A DNA stretch of 64,000 bases from NCBI GenBank assembly GCA_022712895.1, contig JAFLJS010000011.1, positions 33,889 through 97,888 of the forward strand. The letters are read 5' to 3'. The notes beneath the pieces were generated by a model. The model was not told where the DNA came from, did not search any database, and saw only the letters and a program-made list of their open reading frames with translations. The position numbers were made by a program, and so were the translations under genes. Positions 26,514 to 36,082 of the stretch are shown here, piece by piece; position 1 is the stretch's first letter, and the number at the start of each line of letters is the position of its first letter. The stretch comes from Desulfocapsa sp. (lineage in GTDB: Bacteria; Desulfobacterota; Desulfobulbia; Desulfobulbales; Desulfocapsaceae).

Positions 26514-26921
26514 ATGACACAACAACGACGACAGGCGAGGGTTCCAATTCGCGGTCAGGCCATTTTATCTAACGATCAGGGCGTATGCATCACGGCCAGC
26601 ACCAAGGATATCAGCCATGACGGCATCGGCCTCAACAAGCCGATAGACCCATTAGCTGAAGCCGAATACCGGATCAAAGTAAGTACCGATACAGGCCGGC
26701 AAATCCATCTCCGTGCAACTCTTATCCATAGCAGTATCAATACCACCGGGTTTAGAACATCAAGCATTGATGAAAGAAACTTACAGATCATAACGGATCT
26801 GGTTGCGGAGTATCAAAACACCGACGATTTTATAAAACAAATAGATGAACACGACCTTCTCCAACAAACATATATCGATGAAGACGGAAACGAGGTTTCA
26901 GTAACATTTGATACTAAGTAG
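26514..26921 (+). CDS. PilZ-domain protein (c-di-GMP receptor candidate)
   Basis: The protein has 135 residues and is essentially one PilZ domain. The N-terminal RRQARV supplies the RxxxR-type c-di-GMP contact, and DISHDGIGL is the D/NxSxxG motif. The beta-barrel part follows, then a short acidic tail. A GGGAG ribosome site precedes the ATG. It is a stand-alone gene between the signalling region and the formate dehydrogenase operon. As the window also encodes a diguanylate cyclase (5277-6221), it could be one of that enzyme's receptors, but nothing in the sequence links them directly. Repeat R2 lies just upstream. Confidence 0.9.
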   Translation: MTQQRRQARVPIRGQAILSNDQGVCITASTKDISHDGIGLNKPIDPLAEAEYRIKVSTDTGRQIHLRATLIHSSINTTGFRTSSIDERNLQIITDLVAEYQNTDDFIKQIDEHDLLQQTYIDEDGNEVSVTFDTK

Positions 26922-27057
26922 TATCACCTTAACCAGCACTCCACGCTTTCCCCCTTCCTGATGAAGGAGGAAGGCATCTTGTAAGTCTTTTCCCTACACA
27001 AAAATAGGTTCCTTCCCGATTTCTTTCCTTGCAAGTTTACGATATAATCACACTGTT

Positions 27058-27228
27058 TTGATTGATAAACTCGTAAAAACCCGGAATTTAGATGGTTAAG
27101 TAAAAAACTTCATATCCGAGGCGAAAATATTTTCTATCATTTCTGCGTACTAAGGTACGTTGTAAAGATAGAAAATGTGCAGCGACGAAGGAGATGGAGA
27201 GTTTTTTACGACGCCATCTTGATTGATA
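27058..27228 (+). repeat. Hairpin element R1, copy A
   Basis: A full-length copy runs from AACTCGTAAAAAC to GTTTTTTACGACGCCATC, with a central stem TTTTCTATC against GATAGAAAA and a GTAC/GTAC tip. It is flanked by a perfect 10-base direct repeat, TTGATTGATA, at 27058-27067 and 27219-27228, which looks like a target-site duplication. It lies between the PilZ gene and the formate dehydrogenase promoter and makes up most of the non-coding stretch 26922-27360. Confidence 0.8.
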
Positions 27229-27271
27229 GATTGTTAAAGAGTCAGGGACGGCTTCTCAAACGAGAAAAACT

Positions 27272-27299
27272 TTGACATGCCAATGGCGATAAGTACAAT
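27272..27299 (+). promoter_or_regulatory. Candidate sigma-70 promoter of the formate dehydrogenase operon
   Basis: TTGACA at 27272-27277 and TACAAT at 27294-27299 are separated by 16 bases and lie about 60 bases upstream of the first gene's ATG at 27361. No sigma-54 type site is evident. Not experimentally supported. Confidence 0.5.
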
Positions 27300-27360
27300 G
27301 AATGTAGGTGATTTTTCGTTGTAAACGTTCTGCATCCCATCCCATAAGGAAACAATTTTA

Positions 27361-29256
27361 ATGAGTAATTATTCAGGCCACTTTCTCTGCGCCACAACTG
27401 GTGCACAATCTGATTACTATTCCAAGCCACTGGCGATTCGTCCCGGCGACGCATTCAGTACTGGTGACGAGACGGATGAGACACCTCTCCTTGCTGGTGG
27501 TTTTCCTGCGATTCACCCTGACTCTGACTTCCCTCTGTCACCAACCCTACAACTCAATGCTGATTTGACCACCATTGACAGCGCACACATCGCAGCACTT
27601 GCCAGGGCAGAGTTCACCCGTCATAACAATCAATCCTATCGAACCTATGCTCTGGAAGCTGATGCCCGCCTCACCGTTCTCAGTGCTGATGCTGCGCCCC
27701 TCAATGCATTCATCAACACCTATGGCGGCATCCTCCACATCGACCCTATACTGACCAAGGGTTATGACCCTGAATTAACAACCGGCCACGAAATACAGAT
27801 AGAGCAGACTGGTAAAGGACTGAGGATTTCCTTCAACGTTAAACAGCCGGTTGATCTCAGTCGTTGTACCTACTGTGGCGATTGTGGTGAAGCGTGTCCG
27901 GAAGACTGCCTGACCAAACAGCTCTTTTTAGATTTTTCTCGCTGTACTCTCTGCAAAGAATGCGTGGTCATCTGCTCCCATGACGCCATTGACCTCCATA
28001 CTGTTGAAGGTAGAGAGTTAACTACGCCAGCACTTCTACTCCTTGACGGAACAGGTGTTGCTCTGCCGGAAACAAAAGAAAATATCTACTCAAAAGATAG
28101 CCTTGCCACTCTCTTTGAACGGATCTACGCAACTGAGATTGAAGAAGTCATCGACTGGAGTGCGAACACTTGTCAATACAGTCCAAGGCTTGATACCGGC
28201 TGTAGTGCTTGTGTCGATGCCTGCGTGCACAATGCCATTCACCAATCAAAAGAAGGGGTGACGGTTAACCACCTTGCCTGTGTTGAATGTGGCGCCTGCC
28301 TTTCCAGTTGTCCCACCGAAGCCTTACAATATAAACGCTTTGATGATATTCATTTTATAGAATACTTTAGAGAGTTCCCCTTAACACCTGGAACGACCGT
28401 AGTCATTGGGGATGAGGCCACATTGCGTACATTCTGGTGGAAGAGCGACGGCACACGATATGAAAACGTATTCTTCCTGGAGCACCCTCAGCCAACCGCC
28501 CTCCATGCCATGCATCTTCTACTTCTCCGGGCAATGGGAGCGGCGCATATAATCGTCCTTGAACAAAAACAGAACGTACCTTCCAGCCAGATAGTAATCA
28601 GTAACAAAATTATTCAAGAGCTCCTCCAACAGGAACAATCAGTGCAGGTAATAACCGCTGTTTCTGACCTTGCCGTCCTCCTCGGGAAGGGCAACGACAG
28701 TACTGCACCCGATTTTTCCTACCATGACTTTTCCTACACTAACCGTAGGGCAAAGCTCATGGACATTGTGCGGTTTCTGGCTCAGCACAGTAATGCTGAG
28801 CCAGAAATTCTCACAGGTGCAGCCAGTGAAGATTTTGGCACAATTATCTGTGATGAAGATGCATGCACCGGCTGTATTGCCTGTGTCGGTGAATGCCGAA
28901 TCGGTGCTCTGACAACAGACGGAGAAACCTACTCCCTCAGCCACACTCCTGCACTCTGTGTCCAGTGTGGCACATGTATAAGTGTCTGCCCTGAGAATGC
29001 ACTCTCAGCGCAGCCTGGGCTCTCTTTGAAGGAAGATTTTTTCACAGAGCGGCTGATTGCAAAAACAGAACCTGCCACATGTAAGGGCTGCGGGAAAATA
29101 TTTGGTACACAAAAATCACTGGAAAAAGTGGTATCTATTCTCACTGCCAAAGGTATGTGGGACAAAACAGATGACCTTCTCTCATACTGTGATAATTGCC
29201 GTGTGATCAACCTCTACAAAACGAGCGAGCATGAGCAAGCAAACAGAGCTGACTGA
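27361..29256 (+). CDS. Multi-cluster 4Fe-4S ferredoxin of the formate dehydrogenase locus
   Basis: This 631-residue protein holds three pairs of ferredoxin-type Cys clusters: about 162-205 (CTYCGDCGEACP, CTLCKECVVIC), about 275-325 (CSACVDAC, CVECGACLSSCP) and about 498-545 (CTGCIACVGEC, CVQCGTCISVCP). It adds a C-terminal CKGCGK with a distant CDNC. An N-terminal domain of about 150 residues and a central alpha/beta domain without cysteines (about 335-480) resemble no family I can name. There is no signal peptide, so it is probably cytoplasmic. It is the first gene of the operon, overlapping the torD-like gene by 26 bases. Similar ferredoxins accompany Shewanella-type formate dehydrogenase loci. 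A role in electron delivery or in FdhA maturation is inferred. Confidence 0.82.
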   Translation: MSNYSGHFLCATTGAQSDYYSKPLAIRPGDAFSTGDETDETPLLAGGFPAIHPDSDFPLSPTLQLNADLTTIDSAHIAALARAEFTRHNNQSYRTYALEADARLTVLSADAAPLNAFINTYGGILHIDPILTKGYDPELTTGHEIQIEQTGKGLRISFNVKQPVDLSRCTYCGDCGEACPEDCLTKQLFLDFSRCTLCKECVVICSHDAIDLHTVEGRELTTPALLLLDGTGVALPETKENIYSKDSLATLFERIYATEIEEVIDWSANTCQYSPRLDTGCSACVDACVHNAIHQSKEGVTVNHLACVECGACLSSCPTEALQYKRFDDIHFIEYFREFPLTPGTTVVIGDEATLRTFWWKSDGTRYENVFFLEHPQPTALHAMHLLLLRAMGAAHIIVLEQKQNVPSSQIVISNKIIQELLQQEQSVQVITAVSDLAVLLGKGNDSTAPDFSYHDFSYTNRRAKLMDIVRFLAQHSNAEPEILTGAASEDFGTIICDEDACTGCIACVGECRIGALTTDGETYSLSHTPALCVQCGTCISVCPENALSAQPGLSLKEDFFTERLIAKTEPATCKGCGKIFGTQKSLEKVVSILTAKGMWDKTDDLLSYCDNCRVINLYKTSEHEQANRAD

Positions 29257-29866
29257 TCGGGATTTAAGCAGAATACGCCTACGTTTTCTGGATCTTCTCA
29301 AATCTTTTTTTCAAGACCAACCCGATGCCGAGCTCCTCAGCCGCTGGCGTGGAATTTTTGCGGCACTGGATAGTCAACGCATCACAAAAAACCTAGACAA
29401 GGCCACCCATGAGCTTGGTGAGCTGCTGTCCAGCATGACTCTGAAGCAGATCAAAGAGGAACACTATGCCCTGTTTATTGACCCTTACAGCAAGCAACTG
29501 CTGCCTTTAACAGCTGCGTATTATATTGATGGCAAAAGTTTTGGACCAAGCCTTGCCAAGTATCGTGACATCCTGAAAGAAGGGCAGGTAATCAAAGAGA
29601 GCAAGTTTACAGACTCGGAAGACTCACTTCCCATAATGCTCGACGTACTCATTGCACTCATTCAAGAAGAAAAACAAGGTGACGTTGCGACACGGCATTT
29701 GCAAGATCAGCTCTTACAGGAATTTCTCATCCCCACTGTAAAAGCTGTCAGTACCCAGATCGGCGATACAGCGGGCATCAAATTTTATGTAAAGTGTATC
29801 ACTTTCCTTCTAGCGTATCTTGAGCTGGAGCAGGGGCTTTTGGAAGATAAAACAAGTAGTTCATAG
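29231..29866 (+). CDS. TorD/DmsD-family redox-enzyme maturation chaperone
   Basis: The 211-residue, all-helical protein matches the TorD family of chaperones that hold molybdoenzyme precursors and guard their Tat leaders: LRFLDLLKSFFQDQPDAEL at the N-terminus, then EEHYALFIDPYSKQLLPLTAAYY, the family's ligand-pocket region, and a helical C-terminal half ending FLLAYLELEQ. The ATG lies 26 bases inside the preceding ferredoxin gene, a strong sign of coupling. The expected client is FdhA, whose Tat leader is encoded two genes downstream. A plain cytoplasmic location is expected. There is a 74-base gap before the next gene. Confidence 0.88.
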   Translation: MSKQTELTDRDLSRIRLRFLDLLKSFFQDQPDAELLSRWRGIFAALDSQRITKNLDKATHELGELLSSMTLKQIKEEHYALFIDPYSKQLLPLTAAYYIDGKSFGPSLAKYRDILKEGQVIKESKFTDSEDSLPIMLDVLIALIQEEKQGDVATRHLQDQLLQEFLIPTVKAVSTQIGDTAGIKFYVKCITFLLAYLELEQGLLEDKTSSS

Positions 29867-29940
29867 ATATATAGAGTTGACGTTGCACAAAAACGTGTGA
29901 TGGTTCACAACACCCCATAACCATGTGGAGGACATAACGT

Positions 29941-30129
29941 ATGAAAGAAAAAGATGATAAAAGGCGCTCCTTTTTAAAACAGATTTTTGCAGGTTCAGCC
30001 ATTGTCGCAGGCTCTGCACTTGTTGGCAGACAGGTGCAGGCCCGTGAAACCATGAAAAACAATCGTCCTGAGGAAGTGCTTTACAAAAAGAGTGCTGATT
30101 TTCAGAAATATTACGACTCATTACGTTAA
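29941..30129 (+). CDS. Small twin-arginine formate dehydrogenase-region protein (FdhX type)
   Basis: This 62-residue protein is little more than a Tat leader, RRSFLKQIFAGSAIVAGSAL, followed by a short charged tail ending YYDSLR. GGAGG stands 10 bases before the ATG. Proteins of exactly this kind are regularly encoded immediately before fdhA (described as formate dehydrogenase region TAT target). The tail is kept although it has no fold of its own, so it may escort FdhA through Tat or help recruit the chaperone (inference). The fdhA ATG is 20 bases downstream, in the same operon. Confidence 0.88.
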   Translation: MKEKDDKRRSFLKQIFAGSAIVAGSALVGRQVQARETMKNNRPEEVLYKKSADFQKYYDSLR

Positions 30130-30149
30130 CCCATAAGGAGAACCTCACA

Positions 30150-32942
30150 ATGGCTCAACGAAAAATTCGCAGTTCCTCTTCTGTGGGAACAAAAACCAAC
30201 CGGGTGACCTTGAATCCCAAGGTGGCCAGGCGATCATTTTTAAAACTGTCAGCTGCAACTGCCGCACTAACCGGTGTAGCAATGACTACCAGAATGACCG
30301 CAAAAGCGGCTACACCAGCAGCTACCAAAGCAGCCTACCCAGGCACTAAAACAGTGCGTTCCGTCTGCACCCACTGCGCAGTTGGATGTGGTATCCAGGC
30401 TGAAGTTCGTAACGGTGTCTGGATTCGTCAGGAAGTAGCTCAAGATCACCCTGTCAGCCGTGGTGGATACTGCTGTAAAGGCGCCTCCGCCATCGACATG
30501 GTACATTCTGACAAACGCCTCAAAAGCCCAATGAAACGGGTGAACGGCAAATGGCAGAAGATCTCCTGGGATCAGGCCATGGGCGAGATCGCTGCCAAAC
30601 TCACTTCTATCCGTGACAAAGATGGTCCCGATGCACTTCACCTCAACGGCAGCGCCAAGGTCTCCACGGAGATGGCCTACCTGCAGCGAAAGTTTGCCGC
30701 TTTCTGGGGGTCGAATAACGTCGACCACCAGGCAAGGATCTGACACTCTACAACGGTGGCAGGTGTCGCCAATACATGGGGTTACGGAGCAATGACAAAC
30801 AGTCTCAACGATATGAGACATGCTCAGTTAATGATTTTTATCGGATCTAACGCAGCGGAAGCACATCCCGTTTCCATGCAGCATATTCTACATGCAAAAG
30901 AAGTGAACAACGCACCAATTATCGTCGTTGATCCACGTTTCACCAAACTCGCTGCCAAGGCGGATGAGTTTGTTCGTATTCGTCCCGGTACTGACTGTAT
31001 CTTTATCATGGGACTGGTGAACGAGATTATTGAAAAAGGATGGCAGGATAAAGAATTTGTTGCCACCCGAGTTGCCGGTTTTGAGGAGATGGCTGCATCC
31101 ATTACCCAGTATACTCCTGAAGAAGTTGAAAATGTTACCGGAATCCCAGCTGCACAGACCAGAAAAGTTGCCAAGATGCTTGCTGACAATCGTCCTGCAT
31201 CACTAACCTGGTGTATGGGTGGAACCCAGCATCATATCGGCTCCTCCATCACCCGCGCCTTCTGTATCTTGCAGCTAGCCCTTGGTAACATGGGTAAATC
31301 GGGTGGTGGTACTAATATTTTCCGTGGCCATGACAACGTTCAGGGTGCCACCGATATGTGTGTTCTCTCACACACTCTGCCAGGCTATTATGGCCTGAAA
31401 GACGGCTCTTGGAAACACTGGTGCCGTGTCTGGGATGTTGATTACGACTATATCAAGGGAAGATTTAAAGAGAAAAAATGGATGAACGCCAAGGGCTTTA
31501 CTCTTGCCCGCTGGTATGAAGGTGTTTTAGGTGAAGAGAAGATTGATCAGTACACACCAATCAAGGCCATGATCCAATGGGGTTGTGGATCAAACTCCAA
31601 CTCCCAATACAACAGAGTTGTCAAAGCCTACAATATGCTGGATCTCTTTGTAATTGTAGATCCTTTCCCAACCATGGCTGCTGCCACCTGCACCACTGAC
31701 AATGTGTATATCCTGCCCTGCTCAAGCCAGTATGAGACATCAGGATCAGTTACCTCCACATCACGTCAGATCCAGTGGCGTCATAAAATTGTTGAGCCAA
31801 TCAACGGTTGCCGTGACGACTATACAATCATGCAAGACCTGGTTGAACGTCTTGGATTTGCTGACGAATTCTACAAGAACATCAAAGAAATTCCAGAAGA
31901 CATTACCCGCGAGATCAACAAGGGAACCCTCACCATCGGCTACAACGGTCAGACCCCGGAACGCATTAAGAAACATATGGAAAACTGGCACACTTTTGAC
32001 ATTGATACCTTACAGGCAAAAGGCGGCCCATGTGATGGTGACTACTATGGAATGCCATGGCCATGCTGGACAGAAGAGCATCCCGGTACTCCAATTCTTT
32101 ACGATGTATCAAAACCCGTTGCTGAAGGCGGACTGCCTTTCAGGAACCGTTTTGGTCTAGAACATAAGTATGAACAGTCTGGACGTACCGAAAACCTACT
32201 TGCTGCTGAAGGCGTATACAACCCGGGCAGTGAAGTGAAAGGCGGCTACCCTGAATTCAAGGATGTAGTTCCCGGCACTAACTGGAAGACAGACCTCAGC
32301 CAGAAGACTCTCAAAGAAGCGATCAGACGGGGTATGGCTCCTTTTGGAAATGCACGTGCCCGCTGCGTGGTTTGGACATTCCCCGATCAGGTACCCATCC
32401 ATCGTGAGCCACTGCATACGCCACGTCCTGATCTGATTTCCAAGTACCCGACCTATGAGGATCAACCTAATCATTTCAGGGTCTTCACTAGATACAAGAG
32501 TGAGCAGAACCCAGATCTTGTCAAAAACTTTCCATTCGTCCTCACCACAGGCCGTATGGTTGAACATATGGGAGGTGGCGCTGAAACCAGAAGCAATAAA
32601 TATCTTGCAGAGCTTGCACCTGATATGTACGCAGAGGTCAATCCCAGAACTGGAAACAATTTAGGTTTCCGTGACGGTGAAATGATCTGGATTGAGTCTC
32701 CTGAAGGAGGCAAGGTCAAGGTTAAGGCGATGTTTACCGAACGTGTTGATGAAAAAACAATATTCATGCCGTACCACTTCGGTGGCAGCCTGATGGGCGA
32801 GTCTATTGCCGGAAATTATCCTAAAGGCCATGAGCCATATGTTGTAGGCGATTCCGCAAATGTCTGTACCAACTACGGTTACGACATTGTTACTCAGATT
32901 CAGGCAACTAAAGATGGTCTGTGTAAGATCAGTCGAGCTTAG
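30150..32942 (+). CDS. fdhA: Formate dehydrogenase catalytic subunit, selenocysteine-containing (UGA at 30741)
   Basis: One 930-residue protein is encoded if the in-frame TGA at 30741-30743 is read as selenocysteine (Sec198, context DHQARI-U-HS). It has a Tat leader ([14 protein letters not shown], about residues 27-52), a 4Fe-4S site (CTHCAVGCG and GGYCCKGA), and the bis-MGD molybdopterin domains through the C-terminal dinucleotide-binding domain ([17 protein letters not shown]). Both parts share the same frame, the split falls exactly at the known active-site U, and a hairpin follows directly (separate entry). It oxidises formate to CO2 in the periplasm and passes electrons to FdhB and FdhC. 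AAGGAG precedes the ATG. Sec-blind annotation would wrongly give two genes or a truncation. Confidence 0.96.
30741..30767 (+). promoter_or_regulatory. Bacterial SECIS hairpin of fdhA
   Basis: The UGA (30741-30743) overlaps a hairpin in which GACAC (30742-30746) pairs with GTGTC (30763-30767), with the apical region CAACGGTGGC exposing the GG/GU bases that SelB recognises. The tip resembles, from memory, those of E. coli fdhF and fdnG. Confidence 0.8.
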
Positions 32943-32954
32943 GAGGAATAGAAT

Positions 32955-33539
32955 ATGGGACGCATGAAATTTTTGTGTGACGTTGAACGCTGTATCGATT
33001 GTAAAGGATGCGTGGTTGCCTGTAAGGAAGGAAACCATATACCTGTCGGGATTAATCGACGACGGGTTATAACCATCGATTCAGGAAAACCTGGCGAGAA
33101 ATCGCTCTCCGTTGCCTGTATGCACTGCTCAGATGCACCTTGTATTGCCGTCTGTCCAGTTGACTGCATCTACCAACGCGATGATGGCATTGTACTGCAC
33201 GACAAAGAGGCCTGTATTGGCTGTGGTTACTGCTTTATGGCTTGTCCTTTTGGGGCACCACAGTTTCCGGCAGGCCAGGTTTTTGGTGCACGTGGTGCCA
33301 TGGACAAATGTACCTTCTGTGCAGGAGGCCCTGAAAAGACTTTCAGTGCCAAAGAGATTAAACTCTACGGTCAGAACCGGATTGCTGAAGGTAAGGTACC
33401 CCTTTGCGCTGGCATGTGTGCGACAAAATCACTGCTAGCAGGAGATGGCTCTGTGGTCTCTGATGTCTACCGTGAACGTGTGTTTAAACGTGGCTCAGGT
33501 GCAAATGCTTGGGGTCGCAGCAAAGCATACAAGGAATAA
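32955..33539 (+). CDS. fdhB: Formate dehydrogenase iron-sulfur (beta) subunit
   Basis: The 194-residue protein has four ferredoxin-type clusters: CIDCKGCVVAC, CMHCSDAPCIAVCP, CIGCGYCFMACP and a final CTFC with a later GMCATKS. These are the DMSO-reductase-family beta-subunit motifs that wire FdhA to the membrane subunit. It has no signal peptide of its own and no C-terminal membrane anchor, so export as a complex with Tat-borne FdhA is expected, and docking must come from FdhC. GGAGGAATAGAAT precedes the ATG, 12 bases after the fdhA stop. fdhC follows in 9 bases. Confidence 0.94.
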   Translation: MGRMKFLCDVERCIDCKGCVVACKEGNHIPVGINRRRVITIDSGKPGEKSLSVACMHCSDAPCIAVCPVDCIYQRDDGIVLHDKEACIGCGYCFMACPFGAPQFPAGQVFGARGAMDKCTFCAGGPEKTFSAKEIKLYGQNRIAEGKVPLCAGMCATKSLLAGDGSVVSDVYRERVFKRGSGANAWGRSKAYKE

Positions 33540-33548
33540 GGAAAGACT

Positions 33549-34301
33549 ATGTGGCAGACATTTAACAATGCTTTTACAGGAGAATACGTCCAGTATGGCC
33601 AGCTCTTCACGCAGTTACAAGAGGTGCTATTTGGACGTATATTCCTCCTGATAATGACTATTATTCCGTGTGTATTTTTACTGCACTACATGGTCATTGG
33701 CCCTAAACGATTTGCACATGACGGGCCACAGGTATTTTTCTTTGGATTAGTCTCGAGAATAGTACACTGGATTGCTGCCGCTTCTTTTTCTTTTCTGGTA
33801 CTCACCGGCCTGATGGTAATTTTTGCAAAACCATTGGGCGGTGGGACGCTGATCATGGGTGGTCGGGTTGTGCATAATGCATCCGGCATCATATTCACTA
33901 TTTCAGCCATCCCTATGTTTTTCATATGGCTGAAGGATATGCTCCCTACTCTCTATGATATTAAATGGTTTTTTATCATGGGTGGTTACTTGAGTAAGGA
34001 GAAGGTTCCGGTTCCTGCCGGTAAGTTTAATGGCGGGCAGAAGATGTGGTTCTGGCTGGCAACTCTAGGTGGATTTGTACTGGCCTATAGCGGCTATGTA
34101 CTCTGGGGCCTTCAGGGGCCTGTGGATACGATTCGGCTGATGGCAATTATTCATAATTTCCTGGCCGCGGTACTTGTTGCCATGTTTTTGACACATCTGT
34201 ACATGTCCATATTTGCGATTGCCGGGTCCCTTACGAGTATGATCACCGGCTACAAACCAAAAGAGGAAGTAGCAATCCTGCACAGCAGATATAAAGAATA
34301 A
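33549..34301 (+). CDS. fdhC: Formate dehydrogenase cytochrome b (gamma) subunit
   Basis: This 250-residue membrane protein has about four transmembrane helices (FLLIMTIIPCVFLLHYMVIG, the SRIVHWIAAASFSFLVLTG helix, a third at VHNASGIIFTISAIPMF, a fourth near IIHNFLAAVLVAMFLTHLYMS). The histidines in RIVHWIAA, VVHNASG and FLTHLYMS are the usual haem b ligands of the FdnI/FdoI type. It takes electrons from FdhB and passes them to quinone. AAGGAA precedes the ATG. It closes the core operon, since a strong terminator lies 28 bases past the stop codon. Confidence 0.94.
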   Translation: MWQTFNNAFTGEYVQYGQLFTQLQEVLFGRIFLLIMTIIPCVFLLHYMVIGPKRFAHDGPQVFFFGLVSRIVHWIAAASFSFLVLTGLMVIFAKPLGGGTLIMGGRVVHNASGIIFTISAIPMFFIWLKDMLPTLYDIKWFFIMGGYLSKEKVPVPAGKFNGGQKMWFWLATLGGFVLAYSGYVLWGLQGPVDTIRLMAIIHNFLAAVLVAMFLTHLYMSIFAIAGSLTSMITGYKPKEEVAILHSRYKE

Positions 34302-34328
34302 ATTTCAGATACCTTAAATCTTTTATTC

Positions 34329-34365
34329 AAGGCAGGGTCGTTTTGTAATGACTCTGCCTTTTTTT
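34329..34365 (+). terminator. Rho-independent terminator after fdhC
   Basis: AAGGCAGGGTC pairs with GACTCTGCCTT (one G-T pair) around a 9-base loop and is followed directly by TTTTT. It separates the formate dehydrogenase operon from mobB. Confidence 0.85.
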
Positions 34366-34539
34366 ATCACAATTGATGAACTCGTAAAAACCCAGAATTC
34401 AGATGGTTAAGTAAAAAACTTCCTATCCGAGGCGCAAATATTTTCTATCATTTCGGCGTACTAAGGTACGTCGTAATGATAGAAAATGTGCAGCAACGAA
34501 GGAGATGGAGAGTTTTTGCGACGCCATCACAGTTGACGA
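34366..34539 (+). repeat. Hairpin element R1, copy B
   Basis: A full-length copy with near-inverted ends (CTCGTAAAAACC and AGTTTTTGCGACGCCATCA). The central stem TTTTCTATCATT pairs perfectly with AATGATAGAAAA and has the GTAC/GTAC tip. The flanks ATCACAATTGATGA (34366-34379) and ATCACAGTTGACGA (34526-34539) are a 14-base direct repeat with two differences. It sits between the fdhC terminator and mobB. Confidence 0.78.
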
Positions 34540-34569
34540 CTTCATAAATCCGTTATAGTATCAACAGGT

Positions 34570-35235
34570 ATGGTACCTATCGTTACATTTATCGGCTGGC
34601 ACGATTGCGGCAAGACAACCCTTGCCTCAAAAGTTGTCACCTATTTAAAAGAATCTGGATATTCGGTGGCGGTGATAAAATCCACCAAAGAAACCGGAAT
34701 TGCCTTTGATACTCCCGGCACAGATACTCACACCCACCGCCAGGCGGGGGCAGATGCTGTGCTGTTTGTTGCCCCTGACCAGATGGTAATGTTGAGTGAC
34801 AACTCTGGCGAATCCATCACAAGTCTTGCCCACCGCTATTTCCCCTATGTGGATATTGTTATTGGTGAAGGATTTAAACATGCACGGCATGTAGCCAAGA
34901 TTGAGGTTTTTCGCAATAGCGACCGGCTCCTGCGCGATCAAGTCAACGGAGTTATTGCAGTTGCCAGCGATAAACAGGTCAGTGGCGATTACATTTTTCG
35001 TCTGGATGAGGCTGCAGAAATTGCAGCATTTATCGAAAAGCGATTCCTACAGAACAGTGCCAAACCAACCGACCGCGCCACACTAATGATTAATGGCGAG
35101 CGGGTGGTCATGAAAGGTTTCGTGCAGGACGCTTTGGCCGGTACAATCGAAGGATTTATAAACTCTTTAAAACTTCACGGTACAGACAGCGAAACAAGAA
35201 CACTAGATATCCGTATTAATCTTTCCAAAAAATAA
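34570..35235 (+). CDS. mobB: MobB-like molybdopterin-guanine dinucleotide adaptor
   Basis: MobB binds GTP and assists MobA in forming the bis-MGD cofactor that FdhA needs. The 221-residue protein has a P-loop near its N-terminus (IGWHDCGKTTLASKVV) and the family's VAVIKSTKE and DTHTHRQAGADAV segments, then IVIGEGFKHARHVAKIEV. About 50 extra residues at the C-terminus lie beyond the usual length and may be a small added domain. The ribosome site is weak (AGGT next to the ATG). The binding-protein gene follows in 6 bases, so this is the head of a second, molybdenum/tungsten-related operon downstream of fdhABC. Confidence 0.9.
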   Translation: MVPIVTFIGWHDCGKTTLASKVVTYLKESGYSVAVIKSTKETGIAFDTPGTDTHTHRQAGADAVLFVAPDQMVMLSDNSGESITSLAHRYFPYVDIVIGEGFKHARHVAKIEVFRNSDRLLRDQVNGVIAVASDKQVSGDYIFRLDEAAEIAAFIEKRFLQNSAKPTDRATLMINGERVVMKGFVQDALAGTIEGFINSLKLHGTDSETRTLDIRINLSKK

Positions 35236-35241
35236 CAACTC

Positions 35242-36060
35242 ATGCGAAAATCACTCATTCCTTTCTTTCTGGTTTGTACTCTTCTTCTACCAGTCAGCAT
35301 TTTCGCCGTAGAGTCCATTCGAGTTGCCTCAACAACATCCACCCACAATTCTGGCCTGCTTGATTATCTTTTACCACTCTTTACGAAAAGCAGTGGTATT
35401 GCTGTAAAGCTTACTTCTGTCGGAACCGGAGAAGCTCTAGAACTTGGAAAAAATGGTGCTGTGGACGCAGTCCTTGTGCATGCAGAAGACTTGGAAAAGC
35501 AATTGGTTGAAGAAGGTTTCTTCCTTGACCGTGAAGATGTGATGTACAACGATTTTGTGATCCTTGGCCCCAAGAATGATCCCGCTGGTATAAAAGACAC
35601 CGATAAAGCAGCAGAGGCATTCAGAAAAATTCGTAATGCAAAAACAACTTTCACCTCACGCGGAGACAATTCCGGTACCAATATGCGTGAAAACCGAATC
35701 TGGGCAAGCAGTGGAAAAATGCCATCACGTAGTAATAAGTGGTACATCTCTACTGGTGAAGACATGCCAAATTGTATTCGTAGCGCCTCCCAAAAACAAG
35801 CCTACACCATTAGTGACCGTGCTACCTGGCTGGCCATGGATGATCGCCCCCAACTTTATCTCGACATTGTTTTAGAGGGCGACCCAAGTCTCTTCAATCA
35901 ATATGGCGTTATGATCGTCAATCCTGCCAACCATAAAGATATTGACTATCGACTGGCCATGAATTTCGTCATCTGGCTTACTTCCAACGAAGGGCAACAG
36001 GCGATTGGAGAATTCAAAGACAGTCATGGTAATATTCTCTTTACCCCCAACGCCAAATAA
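35242..36060 (+). CDS. tupA: TupA-like tungstate/molybdate-binding protein (orphan)
   Basis: The protein has 272 residues with a signal peptide (about 1-22). The mature part opens with IRVASTTSTHNSGLLDYLLP and continues with VGTGEALELGKNGAVDAVLVH and YNDFVILGP, the TupA oxyanion-site segments; SRGDNSGTN is also typical. TupA binds tungstate very tightly; molybdate or another oxyanion is possible. The usual permease (TupB) and ATPase (TupC) genes do not follow; the next gene is a signal peptidase. They must be elsewhere, or this protein works alone. The cluster suggests supply of Mo or W for FdhA. Confidence 0.87.
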   Translation: MRKSLIPFFLVCTLLLPVSIFAVESIRVASTTSTHNSGLLDYLLPLFTKSSGIAVKLTSVGTGEALELGKNGAVDAVLVHAEDLEKQLVEEGFFLDREDVMYNDFVILGPKNDPAGIKDTDKAAEAFRKIRNAKTTFTSRGDNSGTNMRENRIWASSGKMPSRSNKWYISTGEDMPNCIRSASQKQAYTISDRATWLAMDDRPQLYLDIVLEGDPSLFNQYGVMIVNPANHKDIDYRLAMNFVIWLTSNEGQQAIGEFKDSHGNILFTPNAK

Positions 36061-36082
36061 AGGGACTCTGTAACAAGTATGA

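Noticed and set aside
30741..30743. TGA in fdhA as a premature stop or sequencing error
   Set aside because: The position is exactly the Sec site of formate dehydrogenases, with an overlapping SECIS hairpin and an intact frame after it.
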